A stretch of DNA of 64,000 nucleotides. Source: Apium graveolens (Eukaryota > Streptophyta > Magnoliopsida > Apiales > Apiaceae). Each line of letters opens with the position of its first letter. The first letter of the stretch is position 1. The notes below the pieces were generated by a model that saw only the letters and a list, made by a program, of their open reading frames with translations, was not told the origin of the DNA and did not search any database. A program made the position numbers and the translations under genes. Shown here piece by piece: positions 39,138 to 52,555 of the stretch. Location of the stretch: positions 28,260,980-28,324,979 of the forward strand of contig NC_133648.1 of the NCBI RefSeq assembly GCF_009905375.1. The letters run 5' to 3'.

Positions 39138-40691
39138 TGTGACGGCCTCGACATCGGGGTCAGGAGTTGACGTCACCAACAACAATAATAACAAACATAA
39201 TAGAATCCAAATCACTAATTATACATAACCACGACCCCTTTACCAAGACCTTTTCCAGGTTTAAGTATGATTTAGGTTACAACTATTGCAAAACCGACTT
39301 ACAACAAACCATCCTGACGTAACTAACTTTATACAACAACTCAATAGACCATTCTTGGTCCAACACAACTATCTTAGAGGAGCCTAACACGGAAGGATCT
39401 GGAACTCTGCCCTGACTGCCACGGAAGAAACTCCTAGGCATCTGCAATACATATATAAAATATCCTGCAAGGGTGAGCAATCAATTGCTCAGCAGTACCA
39501 CTATATGAATAACAAGTAAAATAATTTATGGTAAAACAATTATAGAAACAAAATTCATAACTTGTTAGAAAACAAATAAAATATTCAGAAACTGGATATT
39601 CAAAACTAGCATGCTCTGTAAAACCATATCATCAGTCGTGTGCTGTGTATAAATATCAGAGTTCAATTTTAGCATGCTATTTTCATTCCCAAAACCACTG
39701 TTCCATTACAGGAAGCATAAAACCATCTGTCTCGTTATGGGGACAACAAAACTATTTGTTCCGTTACTGGAACCCTAAACCATAATCAGATATGTATTGG
39801 ATGTTATCTAGGGACGCCTGATCAGGCCTCCACACAATTATCTAGAAAAGTTGGTCGGGCTATCACACAAAATGTCTAGGAAAGCTGATCGGGATTTCAC
39901 ATAAAATAATCGGATCCGTAGAGACTAGCTAGGTCTCTGATTAACTATGCTGGACTAATCAGTTATGAATTGCGCGCAACCGAATTAGCCACTTACGCAA
40001 CGTTATCAATATCTGATTCGTTTTATCCAGCTTTAAAATTTACTTTTATAATTATAGGACTCAGAATAATCATCACGGTCCACCGTCGACTCGCCGAGGC
40101 TCATCGTCAACGGCGGAAAAACACGTTGGTGCCCGATAAATTCAGGTTTCCCAACGAGTTCTACCGATTAATTTAATTTTCCCGCATAATATATTTTTAT
40201 ATCACTAAGTTTACTCAATGATTTTCTGCAGAAAAATATATAAGAAATTCCCAAAATAATTTTAAAATTCTCAGAATATTGTAAACTTAAATAATATAAG
40301 TTTCGTAATTTTTGAAGAATTCTGGAATTAAATACGGATTTTACAAATAAATACAATCAGAAAATCATACATGGCTAAATAATTGATGAAATATTGATTT
40401 CTAAATTTATAAAATCCCAAAAATAATTATTGAATTATAAAATCATAAAAATAATTTTAGAGACAATCCAAATTTTAATGCAAATAAATCTGCTATAAAA
40501 CCACTTTTAAAAGTAATAACTAGACAATACAGCTCAACAAACAATTATGAAAATAATCCTCGTAAACCACCAACCACACGTAACTAATAATAAAACAACA
40601 CACGGCTGACAGAACCCATACACATATTTTATTTATTTAATAGTTCCATAATTACACATTTAAATAATATGAAAATACGCGAGTCGTTATA
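39138..40691 (-). repeat. 3' LTR of element A, with ~940-bp internal deletion
   Basis: Plus-strand limits are TGTGACGGCCTCG and GTCGTTATA. It aligns to 59711-62209, but everything between about 60627 and 61565 of that copy is absent here. The break lies in CACTTTTATAATTATAGG, with short TTTAT homology at both edges. Confidence 0.85.
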
Positions 40692-40710
40692 TCCTTCCCC
40701 CCTTAAAAAG
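40692..40710 (-). other. polypurine tract of element A
   Basis: Minus-strand CTTTTTAAGGGGGGAAGGA abuts the LTR start TATAACGA. Element B has a comparable tract at 46692-46706. Confidence 0.75.
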
Positions 40711-42511
40711 ATTCTATCATCAGAATCTTAACTAATTGAACATATGAGGATATTTGTCAAGCATAAGTGACTCTAATTCCTAAGTAGACTCTTCTACTCG
40801 AGGATTTATTCAGAGTATACTCACTATAGATATAAACTCATTTCTGAGGACTCGCTCTTAACGATCTAGAATTTGGATCAATCACTCTACGCAGAACAAA
40901 TTTGGATAAGAGCCCATTAGCTCCTAATCAATGACTTGTTTCGAATTAGCAGCATATTGCCTTCACATTGACACATGGAACACACTATAAATTTACCGCA
41001 ACTGTGGCGGCAATACTATCTCATGAGCAACTTTATCTATCTTTCTCGATACCTTGAACAATTCCATATTTTTAGGACTTAACTCGCCCCTTCTAATCAA
41101 ACCTAACCAATCTCTTCCAAGGTGAAATTTTTTTCGCTACCAATGATCCTATTTCTATATTTATGCTCTTTCGATGCAAATCCGCCTTCTTTCTTTATCT
41201 ATCCCGCTGCTTCAACTCTTTTCCAAATCAACACCACTACGTCCTTGGTGTGCTGAATTAACTCAGGACCTGACAATATCTCTAATCCCACTTTCTCTCA
41301 ATAGAGTGAGGACCCACGCTTATGTCCATACAAGGCTTCGCGAGGTAGCATTCCTTTACTCGCATGATAACTATTAGCATAGAAAACTCAATCAATGGTA
41401 GGTGATTACCTCAGTTTCCTTTTTAAACCCAACATATATACTCTCAACATATCTTATATCTTCTGAATCGTCCTCTCACTTTGACCCTTCGTCTAAAGAT
41501 GATAGATGGTACTCAATTTCAACTTAGTTCCCAAACATTCGAACACCTCTTACTCATTTCCATCAGTTAAGGCTGGAAAGTAACCTCGTATATTCACTTC
41601 TTATCACCTCCAGGTATTTGAACTTTAATTTTCACTCTTCACCATTATTTCATTAGTTCCTCAGTGATCTTAATTACATTCAATCATTTCCTTCCATATA
41701 AGACATCTGTTACTACACTTGCTTTGCTTAAATGGTCGTTAATGGAATAATCAGAATCGTTTGTTAATCTCAGCTAAAATTCATACCTGAAAACTTAACG
41801 TGTAGTTACTTCCCTTCTAATCTTCGTAGGGGAAACCCTTGGGCGTTCTGCATAAAATTTCTTAATCTTTGAATAGCTGAGGATGTTATCAATAAATACA
41901 ATCTTGTTAATTTAAGTACCCCTTATACACCATGTTCATTGACTGGTACACTTGTTAATCCAAGTAACACTACCAGATATTGTAATGCCCATATTTCTCT
42001 CTAACCGCAATCTTTGGTATGTCCCCAGACTGGATCTTAAATCAACCTTTGGGAAATAACACGCTCCTTAAATTAGGTCGCAAAAGTGATCAGTTTGGAC
42101 ATGGGTTACTTATTCTTGTTCATCATCTTATTAAACTTACAATAATTGGTACATAACCTCACAATTTCATCCTCTTTCTTTAATAACATCACTGGTACAC
42201 CCCACGAAAATATATCTGGTACGATCACCTCCCCTATTCAATAACTTCTGCAGTTACTTAACTAATTCTTTCATTGCCACTGGCCTCTGAAGAGACTCCA
42301 GGGCATTTATTCATTAGTCGAACTTCTTCCAGCTTAAATACCTTCTTTTTCATATCTCTACATATGGTGGATCTACCATATATCCTTAGCTTATTACTCC
42401 TTTTCTCGCATGATTGGAAGAACTTCTTATATTGCTTCTACACCTAGAAACTTTCCTTACTATTGGCTTCTATACACTTTACAATTCGCTTCTTCTAAAA
42501 AACCACTCATT
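40711..42511 (-). pseudogene. pol: element A pol remnant: RT, integrase and C-terminus
   Basis: By side-by-side reading with element B: 42090-42280 matches B's RT around 49300-49450; 41340-41550 matches the integrase core (B 47342-47540); 40970-41060 matches the integrase C-terminal part (B about 46960-47060). The order on the minus strand is as expected for a chromovirus. Many stops, frameshifts and deletions occur, and 41570-42000 has lost most of the RNase H region. No translatable product. Confidence 0.75.
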
Positions 42512-42516
42512 GCCTT

Positions 42517-44571
42517 TGTAACACCCCCAGATCCGGGGTCGGGAATCCGGGTTGTCACGGTCTTTCTTTCCACAATATCACTTTACTTAATTAATAATAA
42601 ATACCCTCATGCTGTGACCCCACACTAACACACACCACAACTCGTTATAGTCTCAGAGATGAAATTGAAATAAGTACAAGTCTTTGAATCCACAATTTAA
42701 AATTATTACAACCCAAAATGATTACTTGATAATTTACAGTTAATTGCCATTATCTGCCACAAGTTATAATTATACATAATTGGATTCTCAAAAGTAGATG
42801 GTCTAAACTACAATGGATCTACCTCTGCAGCTATAGCAGCTACAATATCAGCGGGAAGACGCGGGACGCTTCCCACGCGCTTGCGCTGGGTCTGCTGGAG
42901 TCTGGCCATCTCTCCTAACTGTTGTTGTGTGATGAAGAAATAAAGCAAGAGTGAGCCTTACAGCTCGCAAGATAATATGTAGTGATAACAATAATACAAG
43001 TATCTAAGTGGATACTTACTAAAATCTTTATCGTGTGTAAGATAATTACTTACTAGATATAAGTAAAAACAAGGAATGAAGTTACCAATACTTCCCCACA
43101 CTTATATCATTTATAAATCTACTTGAACTATCACCGTTCAAAGTATAATAAAATTCACGAGGTCATCCCATAGATGAGACCACAAATAAACTTGAAAATA
43201 TTTGATCTTTGAAATATTTTGAAAAGAAATGAAGTTACGAGATACTTCATTCAATGGATACACCAATAAAATGTTTGACCCTGTCAATGCTTCGGCAACC
43301 ACCCATTAGTAGCCTTTCGATCGAAATGCTACGGGTAGTGTTGCAGAATTATCCAAATGGATGATGAACTCATTACGGGAGTTTACTGCGCCAGGAAGAC
43401 CACTTACGATGATCAGTCGTAGTAGTACAACCCCACCATTTTCTACATGTAGAGGAGAACCTGTCGGATTTACTTGTCAACCGAACACTGAACTCCTAAG
43501 GAATGGACCGCCTTAGCGGAACTTCCAGGCCATTTGGGCCAATATAATAAGGCTGGGCCGGCGCTACTCGACCACTTACGCCACTCCTAGTTCAGATGAA
43601 ATCCATGACTCTGAAACGTAAAGCTCGTTTCCCCCTTTCCCCAAGTAGAAACTTGTTGATACGGCTCCACCAAGAAGTCGTATCTAGTTGGAAAGGAAAA
43701 CTCACCGATATTTCCCAGGCGATGCCTGTTAATGGATTAACTTGTTCCAAGAATTTTACTTCCCGAATATTGGGTAAGTAATCAAAAAACTCTTTTACCA
43801 AGACATCAACCTTGTTGCGAATATAAAACACACCACCGAGCCGGACTCCCCAGGTTTTTGAGCGAGTATTTAAATCCCCTTTAAAAAGGAAGATCTTAAA
43901 TATAAAAATGAGTTTTGGGATCCGCTCTGACTTTTAAAAATCATTTTGAAGACTCGAAAATACTTTAAAGAGTGTTTGGAGTAAGACTGATTTAATGAAG
44001 TAAATCAGTCCCCAGAATATTAGAAAATATCTGAATATTATTAATTAAATAATATTCCCATAAAGAATAATCTTTATAAAAATAATTGAAGTAGAAGTAT
44101 TAAATTTATACTTGAAACGAGTATTAAATAACCCAAGATATACTTATATGAAAGTATTATCTTTATTTGAATAATCGAAAATAAGTTTGATTATTTACAC
44201 CTTATTCTTTAATAAAATAAAGAATATATCTCAGCGAATAATCGGAGTCATAGATCCTCAAATGAATATTCAAATAATATTCAATAAATAAAATACGCTG
44301 AGTCATAATACCTCGAATGAATATTATAAATAATATTCATTAAATAAAATAAAGGAGTCATACATCCTCAAATGAATATTCAAATAATATTCATAAATAA
44401 TATAAAAGAGTCATAAGCCTTCGAATGAATATTCAAATAATATTCAATAAATAAATAAAAGGAGTCATAAGTCCTTGAATAATATTCGAAATAATATTCA
44501 ATAATAAAATAAAGTTTAAAGTTATCGAATAAACCTTATTCGATTAATAGTTTGGAAAACTATAACCATAT

Positions 44572-44609
<38 letters not shown>

Positions 44610-46691
44610 CCATATCCATATATACAAGATTACTCGGGATCCTCGACTCCCGGTTTTAGAAAATATTTTCACCTTTGGGTCCCTATACTAAGGGTATATG
44701 CAAGATACAACTATCCTCTAGCATAGGTATTATCAAATAACCAACAGATATAAATTTCAAGAATATGAAACAGGCATGCATATATACCATATCACATGCT
44801 ACAATATATCGCAAAAATTTGCTATCAACAATCATGCAATATCACAAGATAATGCATATACATATGTTTACATCACAACAACAGTATAACGGATAGAATA
44901 CTTGCCTGAGCGACTTGGGGGTGAGAAAGGCTCGGGACGAGTCTGGCAACCTATAAACAACAAGTAAGTTGGAATTAAACCAAAATCACTTGTAAGTCTA
45001 TGCTTTAACTAACTTAGACTCTAATGCTAGTTTTACGCTCACCGATACGCTTAAGTCACTCGGGTACCCTCGGCTCCACCATTTTTAATAACTTGACCTT
45101 TACGAGTTTTAACGCGATTCCTTCGCGAATGACTTACCAACTGCCTAACACACTTACCATAAATGTTTCATACATTAATTAACCCTTTTTGGTCTTTAAC
45201 CTACATTCCAAAATAAGGCGAGGGAAAAAGTTTCGTTCGCGAAACGCCGTTACTTGAAACGGTCGTTTCTCCTAAACCGTAAATCGGAATCGAACGAACT
45301 ACATATCAAAACGAAGCTCGTAACATGAGCTATCTAAACATGGCAGTGGTCACAATTTAACAGGGGGTTCTCGGGTCCTAATGCTATGCACAAAACAGTC
45401 CAAAGAAAATCGGACATTACGACGGCTATGTTTACGCGATTTCCCATTTTTTAAACTACCCACAATCAACACAAACCATCCTCAAATCCAACACACAACA
45501 AACACCCATCCTTATCACATCATAACAACCCCAACCAATTCAATTTAACCAATCATACATATGTTTAAACTTTACTTTAATCATACTTAAGTTTCTTTAA
45601 ATCAAAACCACAAAATTACCATCTCATTTCACTACCATACCAAACCTCAAACTCTAATCATATCAACAAGATACCATAACATCCTACTCATCAAAATCAC
45701 CTTATAACATATAAGAACCTAGGGTTTGAAAATGGTATACCTTCCTTGAAGTGGTGGGTTGAGCTAGGAAGCCTTAAGAAGCTTGGAGAAGCCTTAGGTA
45801 AGCTTGGATCTTCAAGAAAACATGAAAAGTTCAAGTTAAAAAAACTTGAAAACACTATTCATTGTCTTCTTCATTGTTTAAATGAAGAAGCTAGAGAAAG
45901 AATTAATGGCTCAAACTCATGATATAGCCATTACTAAGCATAAGGATGGTTAGGGAATTTTCTTACCAATTAAGGATGCTTTGATCTTGATTTTTGAAAA
46001 TTTTATGCCTTGGAAAATGAAGAAGGCCGAGAGCAAATATGAGGAATATGCCTTGGCTGATTTTTTGATGAAATGATTTGCTAGTTGGTTGGCTTGGTTT
46101 TGTTTTTGATTTAGCAAATTACCACCTTGTCCTTGAATTTGTGTGGTCTTAAATCAACCACACTTCCTTCCTTTCATGTCATGCTTATGTCACCCTTATG
46201 ATGTCATCCTCCCTTCCTTGTCTTCTTTCTATTGGTTGGATGACATCACTCCCCTTAATCCCTTTGATTAGCTTCCTAATCGTTTGCCTAATGACCGCTG
46301 ATCTGTTGTACGGTTCGCTTAACTTTCGTTCTCGTTTATCGTTTGAAGGATCATACCCGGGATCTTATTACTTAGGTTCCCTTGACCTTTCTCAATACAT
46401 TATATTCCTTTTTATGATCCTCTATTATAATCCTTTAATTTAAATCCTTTTTATCCTGTTACCTTATACTCAATTCTCTCCGTATCTTGTGGATTTCCGG
46501 GAAAAACCAAAGTGTTCGGAATTGGGTTCTGACGATATTTACATACACTTATATACTTCATATAGTACTAATAAAATCCCAGAATATCCATAACAGAACC
46601 CCTACATAGTGTGGCGTGAAAAGTTTTCTCATTCAGCTAAAACACTATTCACAAGGGTTACAAAAAGTTGAAAAATTTTGGGGTTATTACA
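42517..46691 (-). repeat. 3' LTR of element B (4175 bp)
   Basis: It starts TGTAACACCCCCAG and ends GGGTTATTACA. Differences from the 5' copy: T43387 versus C53623, T43806 versus G54042, T43961 versus C54197, and one extra AT in the (TA)n tract near 44566-44612. There is no credible gene inside; the frames at 43592-43831 and 46198-46443 are short and recur only because the LTR is duplicated. Confidence 0.95.
44225..44520. repeat. minisatellite in B LTR (five ~58-bp units)
   Basis: Units of GAGTCATA(A/G)...CCTCGAATGAATATTCAAATAATATTCAATAAATAAA, each containing the near-palindrome GAATATT...AATATTC. The same array is in the other LTR at 54461-54756. Followed by a (TA)n tract. Confidence 0.75.
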
Positions 46692-46706
46692 GTCTCCCCT
46701 CCTTAA
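46692..46706 (-). other. polypurine tract of element B
   Basis: On the minus strand the tract reads TAAGGAGGGGAGAC and ends at the LTR start TGTAATAACCCC. Confidence 0.85.
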
Positions 46707-46724
46707 AAGGATTCCGTCCCGGAA

Positions 46725-48158
46725 TCAAACAGAAAACAATTGGGGGTACTTTTCTAGCATTGCGCTCTCTAGTTCCCAAGTCGATTCTTCCACATTATGA
46801 TTCTGCCATAGTACTCTGACTAGCTTGATCACCTTGTTCCGAAGCACCTGCTCCTTCTTATCCATAATCCTTACTGGCTTCTCCACGTAAGTTAGATCTG
46901 GCTGCATATCCACCTGCTCGTACTCCACTATGTGCCTGGCATCTCGATGATACCTCCTTAGCATTGACACATGGAACACATTATGAACTTGTTGCAAATT
47001 AGGGGGTAGGGCTAGCTCGTAAGCTAACTTTCCAATCCGTCTTAATATCTCAAAAGGTCCAATGTATCTTGGGCTTAGTTTTCCTTTCTTTCCGAACCTC
47101 ATTAATCCCTTCCAAGGGGATACTTTCAACAGTACTAAGTCCCCTACCTCATATTCCTTGTCCTTTCGGGCTAGGTCTGCATATTTCTTCTGTCTGTCTT
47201 GGGCTGCTACAAGTCGCCCTCTGATAAGATCCACTATATCTTTGGTCCTTTGGACCACTTCGGGTCCGAGCATCTTCCGCTCTCCTACTTCATCCCAGTA
47301 TAAGGGAGATCGACACCTTCTTCCGTACAAGGCCTCATAAGGCGGCATCCCGATGCTAGCATGAAAGCTATTGTTATAAGAAAACTCGATCAACGGCAGG
47401 TGATCATCCCAACTTCCTTTAAGGTCTATTGCACAGACTCTCAACATATCCTCTAGTGTCTGGATGGTCCTTTCACTCTGTCCATCCGTCTGGGGATGGT
47501 ACGCGGTACTCATATTTAACTTGGTCCCCGCACATTCCTGAAAGCTCCTCCAAAATCTGGAGTTGAACCTTGGGTCTCGGTCTGAGACAATGGACGCTGG
47601 GACTCCATGTCGCGTCACTATTTCCTTAAGGTAAATGTCGACCAGTCTATCGACTGTATATCTCTCGTTGATAGGAATGAAATGAGCTGACTTTGTCAGT
47701 CGGTCTATAATTACCCAAATGGCGTCGTGATTGGCTTTCGTCCTTGGCAAGCCTACAACAAAATCCATCGCTATCTGTTCCCATTTCCATTCGGGAATCT
47801 CCAGGGGTCGCAAAAGTCCACTGGGTCTCTGGTGCTCTGCCTTTACTCTTTGGCAAGTCAAACACTTGTTCACCCATTCTGCTACGTCCCTCTTCATGTT
47901 GGGCCACCAGTAATATTCCTTCAAATCCCTATACATCTTGGTACTTCCTGGGTGAATGGAATACCTTGAACTATGGCTTTCATCCAAAATCTCATCTTTA
48001 AGTTCTTGAACATTCGGAACCCAAATTCGGTAGGAGTACCTCATTATCCCTTTATCATCTTTCTCAGTATGGATCTCTTCTCCAGTCATTGACTTTCTGT
48101 CTTCATTCATTATTTTCTCTTGGCACAATCTGATCTTTTCCAATAATTCTGGCTGCAT
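46725..48158 (-). pseudogene. pol: integrase and chromodomain part of element B pol
   Basis: A 477-residue open frame from the first ATG (48158); the same frame is open upstream to a stop at 48231-48233 but has no earlier ATG. Integrase HHCC finger (HSSRYSIHPGSTKMYRDL...CLTCQ) near residues 60-110, then the D, D, E core in AMDFVVGLP, VSDRDPRF and GQSERT near 130-235. A GPY/F-like region (YIGPFEILRR) follows, then a chromodomain-like tail ending ESTWELESAMLEKYP. In an intact element this is fused behind RNase H. Here the frames differ by one base step at the 48206-48230 break, so it would not be made as part of the polyprotein without frameshifting. Confidence 0.88.
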
Positions 48159-48177
48159 TGAGATCTCAAAAAGCTTT

Positions 48178-51100
48178 TCAGTTCCGGTTCCGGTTACCTT
48201 TACACTGTAACACCCCCAGATCCGGGGTCGTTATCATTCTGAGTCTTTCCTTTCTACTAAGGGCATCAGCCACCACATTGGCTTTCCCTGGATGATAGAG
48301 AATCTCACAATCGTAGTCCTTGATTAGTTCTAACCATCTCCTCTGGCGCATGTTGAGCTCTTTCTGCGTAAATATGTACTTGAGGCTCTTATGGTCTGTG
48401 AAAATCTCGCACTTCTCTCCATACAAGTAGTGCCTCCAAATTTTTAAAGCAAATACTATTGCCGCGAGCTCAAGGTCATGAGTAGGATATCTAACCTCGT
48501 ATTCCTTCAATTGTCTCGACGCATATGCGATAACTTTACCGTGCTGCATAAGCACACATCCAAATCCTTTGTGCGACGCGTCACTATATATCACAAAATC
48601 TCCTTTTCCATCCGGCAATGCCAGTACCGGAGCCGTTATCAACCTTTTCTTTAATTCCTGAAAACTGTTCTCGCATTTCTCCGTCCACTCAAACTTCTCT
48701 GTCTTACGAGTAAGTCGTGTCAAAGGGGCTGCGATCTTCGCAAAGTCCTGCACAAATCTACGATAGTAGCCGGCCAATCCTATGAAACTCCTCACCTCTG
48801 TGGGTGTGGTTGGCCTTTCCCAATTTGAGACTGCCTCTATCTTGGAGGGGTCGACCAATACTCCTTCTTTATTGATCACATGTCCTAAAAACTGTACTTC
48901 ATTCCGCCAGAATTCACACTTCGAGAATTTGGCATATAACTGCTCCTCTCTGAGTATTCCTAGAGCTATCCTCAAATGCTCTGCATGTTCTGCCTCAGTC
49001 CTTGAGTAGATCAAAATATCATCGATAAAAACTATCACACACTTGTCCAAGTACTTCTTAAATACTCTATTCATTAAATCCATGAAGGCTGCTGGGGCAT
49101 TGGTTAATCCAAAGGACATTACCAAGAACTCATAATGCCCATACCTGGTACGGAACGCTGTCTTGGAAATATCTTCGGGCTTAATCTTTAGTTGGTGATA
49201 TCCAGTTCTCAGGTCAATCTTGGAGAAATAAACAGCATCCTTTAGCTGGTCGAACAGATCGTCTATTCTAGGTAATGGGTACCTGTTCTTTATGGTTAGC
49301 TTGTTCAACTCTCGATAGTCTATGCACAACCTCATGCTCCCATCTTTCTTCTTAACAAATAAAACTGGTGCTCCCCACGGAGACACACTGGGTCTTATCA
49401 TACCCTTATCCAAGAGTTCCTGCAATTGGATAGCTAATTCCTTCATTTCTAACGGGGCTAACCGGTAAGGTGCTTTTGAAACTGGCGCCGTCCCTGGGGC
49501 CAACTCAATAGCAAATTCAATCACTCTATCGGGTGGTAATCCCGGAAGGTCTTGGGGGAATACATCTTCAAATTCGTTGACTACTGGAATATCTTGTAAG
49601 TTGGGCACCTCCTTCTGTGTGTCCACCACATAGGCTAGGTAAGCCTCACTTCCTTTTCGTAGCATCCTTTTGGCCTGAGCCATAGTCAAAAATTTCTGCG
49701 TCTGCCTCTTTCCTCTAAATATAACTTCTTTCTTCCCGGGGATATTTAACTTAACTTTCTTCCCTTTACAGTCTATCTGAGCATCGTTGCTAGATAGCCA
49801 GTCCATTCCCAAAATCACATCAAACTCCCCTAATTTAAAAGGAATCAGATCAACACTGAAAGATTGCTCCCCTATGCCTATCTCGCAGGCGGGGTGAATC
49901 TGGTTAACAGGAATAATCTCATGATTGGCTATTTCTACTTGCAAGGGTTCTATCAAGGGTTTAGCCTTAAGTCTTAACCTACGCGCAAAGTCCTTTGATA
50001 TAAAAGATTTAGTTGCTCCCGAATCAAATAAAACATTTGCACTGACTGAATTTAGAGAAAGGGTACCTGCTATCACATCTGAATCTTTCATAGCATCCTG
50101 GACTGTCATGTTGAAAGTCCTCGCAGTAGGTGGCTTATTAGAAGCAGCCCTGCTTGCTCCCGAAGCTGCTGGTTTGTTCATTGGGCATTCTCTCTTCCAA
50201 TGACCCTGGCGTCCACACTGATGACAAGTGGTGGTTGGAATGACGGCAGGGGCTGACGAAGGGCATTTGTGAGAATAGTGGCCCACTTGCCCACACTTAA
50301 AGCAGGTTACTGGCTTTCCTTTACACTCCCCAGTGTGATTCCTTCCACAAGTGTTACAGGTTGGCAATGGGGGTCGAGACTGGTTGGAATAGGACATTCT
50401 TGACTTCTGGCCGCCCTGGCTCACACTCACACTCATTGGTCGCTTAAACCCAGTGTTCCTTCCTGGTAGGGACACTGCTCCTCGATTAAACCTAGTTGGG
50501 AAGCTCCTTCCTGCGGAACCTCCACCCATGCTCATACTTTTCCTCTTTATTCCTTTCTTCTCTCTTTCCTTCTGCATCTGTTCACTTCCGACTTCTACAA
50601 TCGTTGCTTTTTGCACCAGAGTGGCATAGTCCGTAAGCTCAAGGATTGCCACCCTATTCTGAATCCATGGTTTCAGTCCCTGCTGAAACCTCCTAGCTTT
50701 CTTTTCCTCAGTGCTCACAAACTCCGGCACAAACCTTGATAATTCAGTAAATTTCGCTTCGTACTCTGCTACAGACAAATCATTCTGCTTTAGCTCCAAG
50801 AACTTGAGCTCCATCTGGTTTTCCATAAACCTCGGGAAATACTTTCCCAGAAACAACTGACTAAATCTCTCCCAGGTTATAATAGCATCTGTCTCCATGT
50901 TTTTCTTGGCCTCCCACCAGTAGTTAGCTTCTCCTTTCAGAAGGTAGGTAGCAAATACAGTTTTCTGCGCCTCATTGATACTCAAAATCTCAAAAGATTT
51001 CTCCATTTCCTTTAACCATGCCCTTGCCTCAACTGGGTCGGCTGATCCGTGGAACTCAGGGGGCTTAAGGGACTTAAAAGCCCTGAAAGAGTTTGCCACT

Positions 51101-51414
51101 GCATTGTTACTTCCTTGAGGGGGTGGGTTGGGTTGACGTTCCAAATTCTGTCTTAGGAGTTGCATGAACTGGCTCATGGGATCCATGCCTGGGTTTGGTA
51201 CTGGTTGCTCAACCTCGGTTTCTCCTTCTTCAGCCTCTACCTCGAATCCCTCAACATCATACGTTTCCTCTTCCTCTTCATACAGGGAGTCATCCTGTTC
51301 CACATAATCCTCATCTTCCTCTTCACTGTGATCTTGGTTTCTATTGTCCTGATTATGGCTTCCCTGGTCCTCAGACCCAGGGTTCGCCCTAGTTCCAATC
51401 TTTCTTGGCGGCAT
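48178..51414 (-). CDS. gag-pol: gag-protease-RT-RNase H polyprotein of element B, C-terminally cut
   Basis: 1078 residues from ATG 51414 ([11 protein letters not shown]). An acidic N-terminus (about 25-75) precedes gag (about 105-290: [19 protein letters not shown]). Three Cys-His segments lie near 350-407: [12 protein letters not shown] (short), then canonical [14 protein letters not shown] and [14 protein letters not shown]. Protease DSGATKSF is near 463, RT FIDD near 795, and RNase [10 protein letters not shown] near 950 with FTDHKSLKY. After the conserved DALSRKE the frame enters an LTR-end copy and stops at 48178-48180, separating it from integrase. All catalytic motifs up to that point are present. 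ATG context and length fit the family. Confidence 0.92.
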   Translation of the reverse strand: MPPRKIGTRANPGSEDQGSHNQDNRNQDHSEEEDEDYVEQDDSLYEEEEETYDVEGFEVEAEEGETEVEQPVPNPGMDPMSQFMQLLRQNLERQPNPPPQGSNNAVANSFRAFKSLKPPEFHGSADPVEARAWLKEMEKSFEILSINEAQKTVFATYLLKGEANYWWEAKKNMETDAIITWERFSQLFLGKYFPRFMENQMELKFLELKQNDLSVAEYEAKFTELSRFVPEFVSTEEKKARRFQQGLKPWIQNRVAILELTDYATLVQKATIVEVGSEQMQKEREKKGIKRKSMSMGGGSAGRSFPTRFNRGAVSLPGRNTGFKRPMSVSVSQGGQKSRMSYSNQSRPPLPTCNTCGRNHTGECKGKPVTCFKCGQVGHYSHKCPSSAPAVIPTTTCHQCGRQGHWKRECPMNKPAASGASRAASNKPPTARTFNMTVQDAMKDSDVIAGTLSLNSVSANVLFDSGATKSFISKDFARRLRLKAKPLIEPLQVEIANHEIIPVNQIHPACEIGIGEQSFSVDLIPFKLGEFDVILGMDWLSSNDAQIDCKGKKVKLNIPGKKEVIFRGKRQTQKFLTMAQAKRMLRKGSEAYLAYVVDTQKEVPNLQDIPVVNEFEDVFPQDLPGLPPDRVIEFAIELAPGTAPVSKAPYRLAPLEMKELAIQLQELLDKGMIRPSVSPWGAPVLFVKKKDGSMRLCIDYRELNKLTIKNRYPLPRIDDLFDQLKDAVYFSKIDLRTGYHQLKIKPEDISKTAFRTRYGHYEFLVMSFGLTNAPAAFMDLMNRVFKKYLDKCVIVFIDDILIYSRTEAEHAEHLRIALGILREEQLYAKFSKCEFWRNEVQFLGHVINKEGVLVDPSKIEAVSNWERPTTPTEVRSFIGLAGYYRRFVQDFAKIAAPLTRLTRKTEKFEWTEKCENSFQELKKRLITAPVLALPDGKGDFVIYSDASHKGFGCVLMQHGKVIAYASRQLKEYEVRYPTHDLELAAIVFALKIWRHYLYGEKCEIFTDHKSLKYIFTQKELNMRQRRWLELIKDYDCEILYHPGKANVVADALSRKERLRMITTPDLGVLQCKGNRNRN
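48206..48230. repeat. 25-bp copy of B's LTR terminus inside pol
   Basis: It is identical to the first 25 bases (plus strand) of B's LTRs at 42517 and 52753, beginning TGTAACACCCCCAGATCC. It lies at the RNase H-integrase junction and coincides with the frame break of pol. The following bases (TTATCATT) do not match the LTR. Confidence 0.9.
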
Positions 51415-51826
51415 GATTCTGATAATAATAAAAACAATTATTGGGAAAAATTCAACGTTAGGTCACAATCATATACAACATTGTGCCTTGCACAGCTCTT
51501 ATAATGGGGAGAACGTATATCGCAATTCTATTATTTTAAGAAAGTTCTAATACGAAGTGCAGTAATAACAATAATAAAACAGTGATCCCGTCACTATGGA
51601 ACTGAACTGAAAGGAAACAAATATATACATAATGCGAGAATACATAGTTTGATCTGGTCAAAAGTACAACAGTGCTACAGTCATCTGTCCCAAAAGTGAT
51701 ACACAAGAGTCTATCTGTCTAGTCAGAAAAAGGGATGCTATATACAAGTCAACTATCCCGGAAAATTGGCTCTTACTAAGGCCTCGGCTAACTAGACAAC
51801 TAGACTATTCCATCATCAATCCTGAA

Positions 51827-52555
51827 TCACACACCGGAACGGGTCAGCTCCCAAACCCTTTCCATCGCACGACGGAAGATATAGTCGGCCTGCCGCCTAG
51901 AGATCCTACCATGCCTGTCCCCCTGGAGAGATCTGAGTCTCGCTCGGGACGTGAGCTCTATCCCTGTAAGCTCCCTCCTCAAGGATCGGGGTATAGAAGC
52001 CCTGGTCTCATAAGCTCGGGCACGCCTACCCGCCCTCTCTGCATCCAACTCCCTCCTGGCCTCATCCAGTCGGGCCTCGGCAACAGCCACTCGGGTCCTC
52101 AAAACATCCTGAACATATCCATGAGCTAACGAAGACTGCCTCTGGGCAGGGTCAAGAGGTGGTGAATCTGGAGCCGCTGAGGGTGCCTCCTCGGTCTGCC
52201 TAGGCTCGGAAGTATGGGTCTCTGAGCTGTCATCATCAGGAATCCAAGATAGTGGTGGAGGGGTAGGGGCTCTGACCACCGGAAGTGTGGGTAAAGGGAT
52301 ACCAGCATACACTACCATAGATCCAACACGCTCCTCAGCTACTGGGACCTCATCCGGGTCCTCCTCATCTGGAATAGCAATAACCTCTGTCTCTGACTCC
52401 TCTGAGGGGTCCTCCTCATCTGAAACAGCAATAACCTCCGTCTCAGGCTCCTCTGGGGGGTCCTCCTCATCCTCCTCCATCTCAGGCTCCTCCTGATCCT
52501 CAACATCTAGCAATGCCTCATCATGCTCACGCTCGTACATCTCAGGGTCCTCCAT
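51827..52555 (-). CDS. additional ORF upstream of gag in element B (242 aa)
   Basis: ATG at 52555, same strand as gag, lying between the primer site and gag. Residues 1-70 are very acidic and contain three degenerate repeats of about 15 residues (for example EEPETEVIAVSDEEDP, EESETEVIAIPDEEDP). Residues 75-140 are proline- and serine-rich. Residues 145-242 are arginine-rich with helical, coiled-coil character (VAVAEARLDEARRELDAER). No Cys-His, catalytic or membrane motif. Extra ORFs upstream of gag are known for Ogre-type Tat elements; I do not know one for Tekay-like elements. The near-identical LTRs mean there was little time to decay, so openness alone is weak evidence of selection. Confidence 0.6.
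   Translation of the reverse strand: MEDPEMYEREHDEALLDVEDQEEPEMEEDEEDPPEEPETEVIAVSDEEDPSEESETEVIAIPDEEDPDEVPVAEERVGSMVVYAGIPLPTLPVVRAPTPPPLSWIPDDDSSETHTSEPRQTEEAPSAAPDSPPLDPAQRQSSLAHGYVQDVLRTRVAVAEARLDEARRELDAERAGRRARAYETRASIPRSLRRELTGIELTSRARLRSLQGDRHGRISRRQADYIFRRAMERVWELTRSGV

Noticed and set aside
43592..43831. 79-codon frame in the B LTR, present twice
   Set aside because: Conserved only because the whole LTR is duplicated; no motif, no initiation context.
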